In this document: one piece after another, positions 17,564 to 25,501 of the stretch
How positions within the stretch are numbered: position 1 is the first letter of the stretch
Layout of the letters: every line of letters starts with the position of its first letter
Assembly: GCA_905181715.1 (NCBI GenBank)
Contig: CAJIYT010000026.1
Span: 1 to 50,385, forward strand
DNA length: 50,385 nucleotides
From: an uncultured Candidatus Poseidoniales archaeon
GTDB lineage: Archaea; Thermoplasmatota; Poseidoniia; Poseidoniales; Poseidoniaceae
Direction of reading: 5' to 3'
Translations under genes and position numbers: made by a program
Notes under the pieces: model-generated
Seen by the model: only the letters and a program-made list of their open reading frames with translations
Told to the model about the DNA's origin: nothing
Database searches by the model: none

Positions 17564-18241
17564 ATGATGAAAAATAACCAACAAAATGACAATATCGGCT
17601 CAATCGGTATCGGTGCAATGATTGTATTTATCGCATTGATTCTAGTTGCAGCTGTAGCATCTGCTGTTATCATCCAAACAGGTGAGAAATTACAACAGAA
17701 TGCACAACAAACTGGATCGGATACCCAAAGAGAAATCGGTGGTAAAATCACAATTAATGGTGTTAAGATTACTAACGCCGATGATATAAAAATTTACTTT
17801 GAACCTTCACCAGGTAGTGGAGTTTTGAACACGGTTGATATCGCATGGCAAGTTTCGTGTGACAATGGTGGATACAATTTCGCAGCAGGAGCATTTGGTG
17901 ACGGCGACGCTACCAATGATGAAACAGGTTCGAACTTTGCTTTCCCAGCATCACAACCAGAAGCAACCAATGATGGTGGCGATGGCGATTTCGGTGATGT
18001 TGAGGCAGTTCTTGTAGGAGATGGTGATGACATTTCAAGAGAAGCTATCACACTGACTCCAGGTCAGAACTATGTTATTGAACTAGATCTTAGTGATGGT
18101 GCCGGTGCTAGCGATGACTGCGCTATTGCAGATCAAGCAGTAAACAACCAGATGACTTTGTGGATTCACGTCGAAGGCGGCGGATCAACTTACGAAACAA
18201 TGACTATTACTGACAAGACAGCAGGTTCTGCACTGGTCTGA
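17564..18241 (+). CDS. flaB2: Archaellin (archaeal flagellin) 2
   Basis: 225 residues; GAGGTGAT lies about 7 bases before the ATG (a second ATG follows immediately). It shares the class III hydrophobic core and helix with archaellin 1 almost perfectly over 50 residues, starting at S13, then diverges completely in the outer domain, which is Asp/Gly-rich with only two or three cysteines. The leader MMKNNQQNDNIG again lacks the usual basic pair before the cut site. Two archaellins often form major and minor or hook and filament subunits; which is which cannot be told here. Confidence 0.95.
   Translation: MMKNNQQNDNIGSIGIGAMIVFIALILVAAVASAVIIQTGEKLQQNAQQTGSDTQREIGGKITINGVKITNADDIKIYFEPSPGSGVLNTVDIAWQVSCDNGGYNFAAGAFGDGDATNDETGSNFAFPASQPEATNDGGDGDFGDVEAVLVGDGDDISREAITLTPGQNYVIELDLSDGAGASDDCAIADQAVNNQMTLWIHVEGGGSTYETMTITDKTAGSALV
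17600..17749 (+). repeat. Archaellin N-terminal core, copy 2
   Basis: Partner of 16848-16997: 49 of 50 encoded residues are identical, with numerous synonymous base differences. Confidence 0.85.
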
Positions 18242-18307
18242 TTCGTCCATCTAGGCTACTCCTTGTGAGTGGCCTAGTTGGGCTTATCAGTTGACGGAGG
18301 TACATGT

Positions 18308-19117
18308 ATGGCATGGCCCTTTGGAAATAGCGGCGGATCAAGAGAGGTCGAAGCAGACCTTACGGAAGAGCGCTTACGCATGATGGCGAATATCACCATC
18401 GAGCAAGTGCCAATGCCTGAAGAAGGTATTCTTTCGGAAGAAGATGCTTGGACAATATCTCCTGGACCTTCCCGCGTCAGAATGGATACTGGCGGAAGCC
18501 ATGATGCGCCCACAATGGTGCAGGCAGCCCCAGTGGTAACTAATATGGATACATCAGCACTTGAACGTCTGATCTCGAATCGTCTCGACATGGTCGAAGA
18601 TGTACTCAGAGGACTCGAACATCGAAGCTCTGGCGCATCCTCGCGTGGAGGCGATGACAGTGGCGATGCAGGTGATGTCGATGCAGGTGGTATTACCATC
18701 AGCAGAGATGGCAGTATGACTGCTGGTGGAATCGGTAGCGACAGACTCATGGCAGAAGATGCAGCACCGCTGCTCGAACTGTATGAGGCTCAAGCCTTGG
18801 AGTCCAACCCCTTCCTTCGTGCTCCGCACGAATTTGGGGATGGTACAGGGTTTGGTGTAGGTGCGCCTACAGTCGCAGCATTATTGCTCGATCATCTCTC
18901 TGGTATGGCCACAGTCTCATTTGTTGAGAAGGCCATCGCCTCGGGGATGCTCAATGCCGATGAGGGCAAAGAAGTCCTCGCTATCGTACAATTAGCAGCA
19001 CCTGGAGAAACAGAGGATGCATTGGATGATCATCTTCCTAACAAGGAATTGTTGACCTTCTCAGCCTTTGTTTCAACCTGGCGAAAAAGCAAGCGATTGA
19101 TAAATGGAGTTGAATAA
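18308..19117 (+). CDS. flaD: Archaellum accessory protein FlaD/E-like
   Basis: 269 residues from the ATG at 18308, chosen because GGAGGT ends about 6 bases upstream. The first 150 residues are variable, acidic and Gly/Asp-rich. The conserved C-terminal region (about 190-269: TVAALLLDHLSGMATVSF, then YY-less helix IASGMLNADEGKEVL, ending TFSAFVSTWRKSKRL) matches the layout of the FlaD/E domain, which joins chemotaxis input and the motor ring in Euryarchaeota. Only one FlaD/E-type protein and no FlaC is seen. Identification rests on this domain pattern and on position between the archaellins and FlaF. Confidence 0.82.
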   Translation: MAWPFGNSGGSREVEADLTEERLRMMANITIEQVPMPEEGILSEEDAWTISPGPSRVRMDTGGSHDAPTMVQAAPVVTNMDTSALERLISNRLDMVEDVLRGLEHRSSGASSRGGDDSGDAGDVDAGGITISRDGSMTAGGIGSDRLMAEDAAPLLELYEAQALESNPFLRAPHEFGDGTGFGVGAPTVAALLLDHLSGMATVSFVEKAIASGMLNADEGKEVLAIVQLAAPGETEDALDDHLPNKELLTFSAFVSTWRKSKRLINGVE

Positions 19118-19119
19118 TC

Positions 19120-19833
19120 TTGGGTTCGGTAGCAGCGGGAGCGTTAGTAGTAGGCACAAGCCTTCTCGTCGTATTCGCGTTAGCTACCCAAGCCCTAGAT
19201 TATCAACTTGATTCGTCTCTCAATGAATTGGAAAAATCGAAAGAATCTCTCCCTAATATGAGATTCACGAAAGTTCAGAATATCGAAGAAGCAGTTGTTG
19301 CAATAGCAGTTACAGATGATGGCGCGGATATCGTTTGTGCCGGAGTATGTCAATTAAGACTAGGCACGGGAGGAACTCCTCCATCTGTCGGTGATTTCAC
19401 AGCGACTTTTACATTACAGGGCGTAGATAATGAGGTGGATACGGTGACCATCACCAATCATGGTTCGTATCTCTACACAGCCACCTCAAGTTTGTCATTA
19501 TACGTCTCAAATGTAAATTCAGTCACTATTTCACCGACATTCACATTTTCAGTGGAGACGGCAGTCTACGCTAATGTGAAGAATATCGGAGTGACTGATA
19601 TCGATACCTCTGCAGCATGGGTCACCATTGATGGTGACAAGATCTTTCAGTTCAATGATCTATTGTCTTTTGAAACTGGTCCAAGTAATCAATTGACCAT
19701 CAATTCAACTGACGATTTACCTAACATGTACCCCGGTGAGGTTTTCACCATTCAACACATAACGGGTGGCTCCGTCGCTAAAGAGAGAATTACTCTCGTC
19801 AGCGATGGAGTCATCGCTGCCAGTGATATCTGA
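19120..19833 (+). CDS. flaF: Archaellum stator-type protein FlaF
   Basis: 237 residues from a TTG start two bases after the FlaD/E stop; GGAGT lies about 10 bases upstream. There is one N-terminal membrane segment (about 4-26, AAGALVVGTSLLVVFALATQ), then a beta-rich extracellular domain ('YANVKNIGVTDIDTSAAWVTI') as in FlaF, which in known archaea binds the S-layer and anchors the motor with FlaG. It is longer than typical FlaF proteins. The Cys pair VCAGVC near 70 may form a disulfide. Confidence 0.85.
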   Translation: MGSVAAGALVVGTSLLVVFALATQALDYQLDSSLNELEKSKESLPNMRFTKVQNIEEAVVAIAVTDDGADIVCAGVCQLRLGTGGTPPSVGDFTATFTLQGVDNEVDTVTITNHGSYLYTATSSLSLYVSNVNSVTISPTFTFSVETAVYANVKNIGVTDIDTSAAWVTIDGDKIFQFNDLLSFETGPSNQLTINSTDDLPNMYPGEVFTIQHITGGSVAKERITLVSDGVIAASDI

Positions 19834-19842
19834 GGTGATAAA

Positions 19843-20379
19843 ATGGCAGATGGTGGTGTTGGAACATTAATAATACTTATTGCATCTTTACTTATTTCAG
19901 GAATCGCAGGAATTGTTCTAATCGAGGCCTGGGGGGATGTTGCAAGTGCTAACCAAAGTGGAGTAAATGCTCGGGTAGCAGATATTGAAACAGATGTATC
20001 ATTCGCTGGAGATCCGGCGATGGTACCGCTTGATGATAGCGGAGGAGTTGGCACTTACAAAATCACTTTCATCATCCAGAATAGCGGTTCACGGGTATTG
20101 GACCACACTACTTTGGCATTGTTTGTCGACGGTGTCGCCTTTGGTGATGGCAGCGATCAGAAACTTGCTGATGGCAGTGCGATACCAGGTGATCATAAAT
20201 GGGGCCCAGGTGATCTCATCGTCTTTGAAGTCACAGAAACTGCTGCCAATGAATTCAATGGCTTTGTCGATAAGACTGGAATCACATTGACTATCGTTGC
20301 CGAATCAGTGGTCATCGCTGGCCATTCTGGCACGGATTCCGAAACATATGAGGTGAGATTGAATGACACAACCCCGTGA
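19843..20379 (+). CDS. flaG: Archaellum stator-type protein FlaG
   Basis: 178 residues; GAGGTGAT lies about 4 bases before the ATG. The N-terminal membrane segment resembles a class III pilin-like helix (GVGTLIILIASLLISGIAG), followed by one beta-sandwich domain (ITFIIQNSGSRVLDHTTLAL). In known archaea FlaG forms filaments with FlaF in the pseudoperiplasm. It overlaps FlaH by 17 bases. Confidence 0.87.
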   Translation: MADGGVGTLIILIASLLISGIAGIVLIEAWGDVASANQSGVNARVADIETDVSFAGDPAMVPLDDSGGVGTYKITFIIQNSGSRVLDHTTLALFVDGVAFGDGSDQKLADGSAIPGDHKWGPGDLIVFEVTETAANEFNGFVDKTGITLTIVAESVVIAGHSGTDSETYEVRLNDTTP

Positions 20380-21088
20380 TGAAGCACCAAAACCTGTCGA
20401 GGATGGCTTTCCATTTATTCTAGAGCAGGATAGTTTAGCCAATTCAATGGGCATGAACATTCCGAATCGGGGTCTTATGTTGATTCAAGGACCTGTCGGA
20501 GGCGGTAAGTCGTTAATTTCACAGCGGATGATTTATGGATTATTGGAAAATAATTGCAAAGTTTTGGTCATCACCACTGAATTAACTACTCGCGGATGGG
20601 TTGAGCAGATGGAATCAATCGGTTATTATGTGACTGAACATATCAGTGCCGGCCGTTGTATCGTCTTTTCCCGCTACGGGATAATCGCTGACTCAGTGCC
20701 TGGAGCCGGTCTTAATGATATTCTTGATTCGCCAGCTTGGCTTGAAGCAGATGTGATTGTACTGGATACCGGTTCATCTCTGATGCCAAAAGGACTCGAC
20801 GATAATGGGCGTATCGAATTGATGCAGCGCCTGCGCAAAAAAGTCTCAAGTGGCCGCACTTTGATAATGACTGCAGATCCATTTGAAATCGATGAACGAT
20901 TACTACATGCATTCCGCTCCTCCTGTGAGGTCGTTCTCGATCTTGCCAACCAGTTGATTGGTGGGGAGATGAAACGCAATTTACTGATTACTAGATTCTT
21001 ACGAGCCGCTGGCCCTGTTCAGAGCAGCGTCGGGTGGAGGGTGGAGCCAGGAATGGGCTTCATTGTCGATATTACGGCGGTGAGTTGA
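20363..21088 (+). CDS. flaH: Archaellum motor ATP-binding protein FlaH
   Basis: 241 residues; GAGGTGAG lies about 6 bases upstream, within flaG. A RecA/KaiC-like fold with Walker A GPVGGGKS (43-50) and a Walker B-like strand ADVIVLDTGSS. In studied archaea FlaH binds ATP, forms a ring in the cytosol around the FlaI-FlaJ motor and regulates it. Length and motifs are normal. Confidence 0.95.
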   Translation: MTQPRDEAPKPVEDGFPFILEQDSLANSMGMNIPNRGLMLIQGPVGGGKSLISQRMIYGLLENNCKVLVITTELTTRGWVEQMESIGYYVTEHISAGRCIVFSRYGIIADSVPGAGLNDILDSPAWLEADVIVLDTGSSLMPKGLDDNGRIELMQRLRKKVSSGRTLIMTADPFEIDERLLHAFRSSCEVVLDLANQLIGGEMKRNLLITRFLRAAGPVQSSVGWRVEPGMGFIVDITAVS

Positions 21089-21089
21089 G

Positions 21090-22811
21090 ATGGCTGAAGA
21101 AGAAGTGTTAAAGTTCCCAAAGGGAGACCTTGAAGGAGTTATGGCAGCCCATCCTCATGTAGGAACATGGGTACATGATTTTGAAAAACGCTATGGTTCT
21201 CGTCCAGTTTATTATGGCCCTCTTGACCGTGATGCTCGAAAAATGGAACCTCTCAACTTAATCTATATCACCAAGGAACCAATCTTTGTCCACATCTATC
21301 AACCACCAACCGGTGGCGATGAGGTTAGTCAGGTTTTATGGTTCGGTCTTGAACCACAATTGAATGATGAAGAAGAAAACTTTCGTCGCGAATTAATAGA
21401 AATCCTGCTGCAAGAAGCACCAGCAGCTCCAAATTTCACTACTGATGAGGAATTCGAGAGTATCCTTTCAGGTATGATAGACCGACATACTGCATTAGAT
21501 TCAGAAGTACGTGGGCTCTCTCGCCGTCAAGGACGCATATGGGCTCTATTAGGTATGGAAGACAAACGTATCGTTGTCAGGAAAGAGCAGCGTGACCGCT
21601 TACGTTACACCATCATACGCGACTTGGTTCGCAACGGAGCGCTTGAACCACTACTCTCCGATGAGATGCTTGAGGATATACACTCTATCGGTCTCAAACA
21701 CGTGCATATGGATCACAAAGTATTCGGCATGGTCACCTCAAATATCAGATTCCGTGAGCGAGATTTGCTTTCACGCTATCTAAGGGCAATGAGCGAGAGA
21801 ATCGGTCGCCCAGTCAGTGACAATAAACCGATTATTGACGGTGCACTGCTCGATGGATCACGTATCAATATTATTTTCTCAGACGACGTCTCGATGCACG
21901 GTCCGTCGTTCACTATTCGTAAGTTCGCTGAAGAGACGATATCCATTACTCAATTAGTTCAATGGGGCACTCTCAGTTCACAATTGGCCGCCTATCTCTG
22001 GATTTGTTTAGAGTTTGGAATGTCGGTGATGGTTAGTGGTGAGACCGCTTCTGGAAAGACCACTACCCTCAATGCAATACTTCCCTTCATCGATCACAAT
22101 GTCAAGATATACACCGCTGAAGATACGCCTGAGGTAAAGGTGAAGCACAAGATTTGGCAACGCCTTGTTACTCGTGAGAGTAAGAATGAAGATTCACGAG
22201 TCGAGATGTTCGACCTACTCAAAGCCGCTTTGCGTAGCCGTCCTCGCTACATCATCATCGGGGAGATTCGTGGTGTCGAAGGAGCAACTGCATTCCAAGC
22301 AATGCAGACAGGTCACCCAGTAATAGCCACCTTCCACGCATCGTCTATAGTCAAGATGATTCAGAGGTTTACAGGCGACCCAATCAACGTTCCAATTCGC
22401 TTCTTTGACAACTTGAATTTCGCTCTCTTCCAAGAAGTAGTCGAGGCGCCAGGCGGTGGAATCGCTAGAAGAGTCACAGGTATTGACGAGATAATTGGCT
22501 ATAATAAACACAGTGATGGTGTTCTCACTAGGGGTATGTTCGAGTGGGATCCAGTTAGGGATAAACACTATTTCCGCGGAATGTTTCAAAGCCATTTATT
22601 AGAAAATAAGATAGCAGCACTGATGGGCTTTGAGAATAAGCGTGACATCTATGAAGAAATGAACCGTCGAACCGAAGCACTTCAGCGCATGGTCGATAGG
22701 GACCTCACTCATTATGACGATGTCTTCGATCTCATCGGTATTTACTATAGCAATGGTTTCGATTCTTTTAAATCAGCGATTGAGAATTGGGTGGGAATAA
22801 ATCACCGTTGA
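21090..22811 (+). CDS. flaI: Archaellum motor ATPase FlaI
   Basis: 573 residues; a GGCGGTGAG run lies just upstream. A type II/IV secretion superfamily ATPase that drives both archaellum assembly and rotation. The N-terminal domain (to about 270) leads to Walker A GETASGKTT (317-325), the Asp box (TAEDTPEVKVKH), Walker B (YIIIGEIRGVEG) and His box (GHPVIATFHA). All catalytic elements are intact. It is one base from flaH. Confidence 0.96.
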   Translation: MAEEEVLKFPKGDLEGVMAAHPHVGTWVHDFEKRYGSRPVYYGPLDRDARKMEPLNLIYITKEPIFVHIYQPPTGGDEVSQVLWFGLEPQLNDEEENFRRELIEILLQEAPAAPNFTTDEEFESILSGMIDRHTALDSEVRGLSRRQGRIWALLGMEDKRIVVRKEQRDRLRYTIIRDLVRNGALEPLLSDEMLEDIHSIGLKHVHMDHKVFGMVTSNIRFRERDLLSRYLRAMSERIGRPVSDNKPIIDGALLDGSRINIIFSDDVSMHGPSFTIRKFAEETISITQLVQWGTLSSQLAAYLWICLEFGMSVMVSGETASGKTTTLNAILPFIDHNVKIYTAEDTPEVKVKHKIWQRLVTRESKNEDSRVEMFDLLKAALRSRPRYIIIGEIRGVEGATAFQAMQTGHPVIATFHASSIVKMIQRFTGDPINVPIRFFDNLNFALFQEVVEAPGGGIARRVTGIDEIIGYNKHSDGVLTRGMFEWDPVRDKHYFRGMFQSHLLENKIAALMGFENKRDIYEEMNRRTEALQRMVDRDLTHYDDVFDLIGIYYSNGFDSFKSAIENWVGINHR

Positions 22812-22829
22812 GATAATTGGGGGAATTGA

Positions 22830-24632
22830 ATGGATCGCATGGCGACTTGGCAGATAGCGCTACGTCGTCTAGAAATGCCGGTTCCAAGATTCTTATTGGT
22901 CTACTGTGGCGGCGCTGCATTCGCCGGTTTTCTCACTGCCTTTCTGATTATTTACCTGACAGGGGGATGGGTAGAGGGGGGACTATTTTCAGGAGCCTCT
23001 GGTTTTCTTCTCCTTCTCTTCCTACCGCTAATAACAGGTGGGGCAGCCGCAGCTTTCCCGGTTTTAGAGGTCAATCAACTCGCAATAAAAATCGAAAAAG
23101 AAATGCACATGTTCATCACGCGAATGGGTATTCTTTCGTTAGGAGAGGTAGGAGCAAAAACTATTTTCGCCATTCTCAAGCAGATGAAGGATTATGGGGA
23201 ATTGGCTGCAGAAATAAAAAAGATTGAGATTCTTGTCGATAAATGGCACACCAGTTTACCCGAAGCAGCAAGAATTGTCGCCCAGCAATCCCCCTCACCA
23301 ATATGGGCTGATTTTCTCGACCGTATGGCTTTCTCAATCGAAGCAGGTCAGCCGATTGATGAATTCATGCGTTCAGAGCAGGAGACAGTAGCAGAACAGT
23401 ACAACACCATTTATGATACTAGATTAGAGAGTGTAGACATGCTGAAAGAAATCTATGTCTCAATGGTTTCAGCAGGTCTTTTCGGATTGGTTATCGCTGG
23501 TATTCACCTGGTGCTATTCGAGACTGGAAGCCCCAACGACCCACCGATTGTAATAGCCGGTAGAATTCGCTATTTACTGCTAGCAGGTTTGTTATTCGCT
23601 GTGGTTCAGATTGGCGCATTATTCGCTTTTAGATCATCGATTCCCGATGACCAAACCTTCGCTAGAGATGATTTAGATACCCCTTATCGAGTTCTATTCC
23701 GGCAATCATGGCTGATTGCAGCATTTATCACAATCGTATTATCTGTTCTTACTTCATTATTCACGATTGTTTTCTGGGATCAAATAAGCCCTTCATGGGA
23801 TAAGTATGGTCTCTTGTTGATAGCAGTACCTTTCACTCCAATTCTCATACCAGCTATTCTGCAGCAACGTGAGGAGAATCAAGTGAAGAGGAGAGATGAG
23901 GCATATCCTGATTTTATCCGCGCCCTTGGAGGAACTGCTCAGGCAAGAAGTGCCGAGCCAAGCGCAACTATCCGCGCTCTGCGCGGGGTTGATTTTGGTC
24001 TGCTAGATCGCTCAATCGATAGATTGGAGCGAAGATTGGCAACTCGTATCGACTCAGATCGAGCTTGGGACTACTTTAGTTCAGACACCAATTCAGCAGT
24101 TATATCTCGCTATAATCGTATTTACATCGAAGGGGCTCAATCGTCCGGCGAGCCGGCTAAAACTGCTGACATGATATCGCGCTCGATCAGCAATCTCCTC
24201 TCCTTACGACAAAGAAGGTCACTTTCGGCATCGACCATGGGTGGAGTTGCTCTCGGATTGTTGATAAGTACTGTAACCAGTCTCAATGTAACAATCTCAA
24301 TCGTTCTCCAACTTGGAGAATCGATAGCAAGTGTTGCTACTACTCTCGCAGACACCGATATAGGCGCAATCACTGAATCAGCAGGGGGCTTTGCGTTGCC
24401 TTCAATGACAGATTCAGGCGCTATTGATCAAAATATAATGATGTTCAAATTGATAGCCTCACTTCTTATTCTAATTCAGGTATTTACCGTTTCATTGATT
24501 TCAACAAGATTACGTGGTGGTGGCTTAACCAGTGCTCTAGGTCAAACAATCAAACTGACTTGGATCGCAGCGATAACTAGCTTACTGACCTCATACGTCT
24601 TAGATTCATCCTCAGGGTTGTTTGGAACGTGA
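22830..24632 (+). CDS. flaJ: Archaellum membrane platform protein FlaJ
   Basis: 600 residues; GGGGGAA lies about 5 bases before the ATG. A polytopic type II secretion GspF-superfamily protein with about nine membrane segments (about 20-43, 55-75, 215-235, 250-270, 290-315, 328-345, 470-495, 535-555, 575-595) and two large cytosolic helical domains, the first with 'MFITRMGILSLGEVGAKTIF'. It is the membrane base of the motor that FlaI drives. It ends the operon. A prepilin peptidase (FlaK) is not found here. Convergent endonuclease III begins one base further on. Confidence 0.94.
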   Translation: MDRMATWQIALRRLEMPVPRFLLVYCGGAAFAGFLTAFLIIYLTGGWVEGGLFSGASGFLLLLFLPLITGGAAAAFPVLEVNQLAIKIEKEMHMFITRMGILSLGEVGAKTIFAILKQMKDYGELAAEIKKIEILVDKWHTSLPEAARIVAQQSPSPIWADFLDRMAFSIEAGQPIDEFMRSEQETVAEQYNTIYDTRLESVDMLKEIYVSMVSAGLFGLVIAGIHLVLFETGSPNDPPIVIAGRIRYLLLAGLLFAVVQIGALFAFRSSIPDDQTFARDDLDTPYRVLFRQSWLIAAFITIVLSVLTSLFTIVFWDQISPSWDKYGLLLIAVPFTPILIPAILQQREENQVKRRDEAYPDFIRALGGTAQARSAEPSATIRALRGVDFGLLDRSIDRLERRLATRIDSDRAWDYFSSDTNSAVISRYNRIYIEGAQSSGEPAKTADMISRSISNLLSLRQRRSLSASTMGGVALGLLISTVTSLNVTISIVLQLGESIASVATTLADTDIGAITESAGGFALPSMTDSGAIDQNIMMFKLIASLLILIQVFTVSLISTRLRGGGLTSALGQTIKLTWIAAITSLLTSYVLDSSSGLFGT

Positions 24633-24633
24633 T

Positions 24634-25281
24634 TTAGTTCATCTCAGTGCTTTTTCTTTTAGCACTCGCAGCCCAAGAGCAGATCGGACAGAGATTCAGG
24701 TCATGACCACGTGCTGGGCAACTAGCGCGAGCGAAGAAGATCATCTGTAAATGCAATTTTATCCATTTTTCACGCGGAAATACTCGTTTTAAATCACGTT
24801 CAGTCTGCTCGACGTTCTTGGCTTTCGATAAACCCCATCGGGCAGCTAAGCGATGAATATGGGTGTCGACAGCAAAGGCAGGGATTGAAAATGCTTGAGC
24901 CATTACCACCGATGCTGTCTTGTGACCCACTCCAGGAAGGTCTTCCAATTCAGCAAATGTATTTGGTACAACACCAGAGAACTTAGCAACTAATATTTTG
25001 GAAAGGTTGTGGATATTGCGTGATTTTGTTGGAGCGAGACCGACTTCACGAATAATTCCGAGAATCGTAGCAACATCGGTCTTAGCCATCGATTCAGCAT
25101 CGGGAGCGATGGCAAAAAGTTCAGGGGTTACTTGGTTGACTTTGTTATCGGTAGTTTGAGCACTCATCAGCACTGCAATCAGTAATTGAAAATGATTTTC
25201 ATGATCTAGTGGGATCGGTGTTTCCGGGTGCAATTCCTCGAGTATTGTGGTGATTCGAGTTGCCTTTTCACTGCGTTTCAT
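24634..25281 (-). CDS. nth: Endonuclease III-like DNA glycosylase lacking the usual iron-sulfur ligand pattern
   Basis: 215 residues from the ATG at 25281, which has GAGG 6 bases upstream; an earlier in-frame GTG is less likely. A bifunctional glycosylase/AP-lyase for oxidised pyrimidines. The helix-hairpin-helix LPGVGHKTA with its catalytic Lys and the VDTHIHRL catalytic Asp segment are intact. The C-terminus reads CPARGHDLNLCPICSWA: three cysteines spaced C-x9-C-x2-C instead of the C-x6-C-x2-C-x5-C that binds the [4Fe-4S] cluster. The protein has no other cysteine, so the cluster is absent or unusual. The start overlaps the 3' end of the small membrane protein upstream. Confidence 0.92.
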   Translation of the reverse strand: MKRSEKATRITTILEELHPETPIPLDHENHFQLLIAVLMSAQTTDNKVNQVTPELFAIAPDAESMAKTDVATILGIIREVGLAPTKSRNIHNLSKILVAKFSGVVPNTFAELEDLPGVGHKTASVVMAQAFSIPAFAVDTHIHRLAARWGLSKAKNVEQTERDLKRVFPREKWIKLHLQMIFFARASCPARGHDLNLCPICSWAASAKRKSTEMN

Positions 25282-25501
25282 GTTGATCCTCGCCACTACT
25301 CAAAGCATACGCCTCACCGTTTTTCCACGATATCCAAAAACCGATACATACCCCGCCCAAGGGGATCAGGTTACAGGTCGTGATGACACTTATCGAAGAG
25401 TTGTCAAAGGATGAGCCGAGTAAATACCAGATGGTCAAGCCAATCAATGCACTGGGGAATATGCATAATCCGCCGATAACAAGTGAGCGTAGAATTCTCA
25501 T
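25268..25501 (-). CDS. Small two-helix membrane protein
   Basis: 77 residues from the ATG at 25501, which overlaps the PolX stop (ATGA). There are two membrane segments (about 5-25 and 40-58) and a hydrophilic acidic C-terminus. No family recognised. It overlaps both neighbours, so it is almost certainly co-transcribed between PolX and endonuclease III, both DNA repair genes, but nothing in its sequence says what it does there. Confidence 0.65.
   Translation of the reverse strand: MRILRSLVIGGLCIFPSALIGLTIWYLLGSSFDNSSISVITTCNLIPLGGVCIGFWISWKNGEAYALSSGEDQHETQ

Noticed and set aside
22817..23227. Separate gene of 136 codons overlapping the start of flaJ
   Set aside because: It is out of frame with a clear flaJ that has its own ribosome binding site, and the translation is Arg/Ser-rich shadow sequence.
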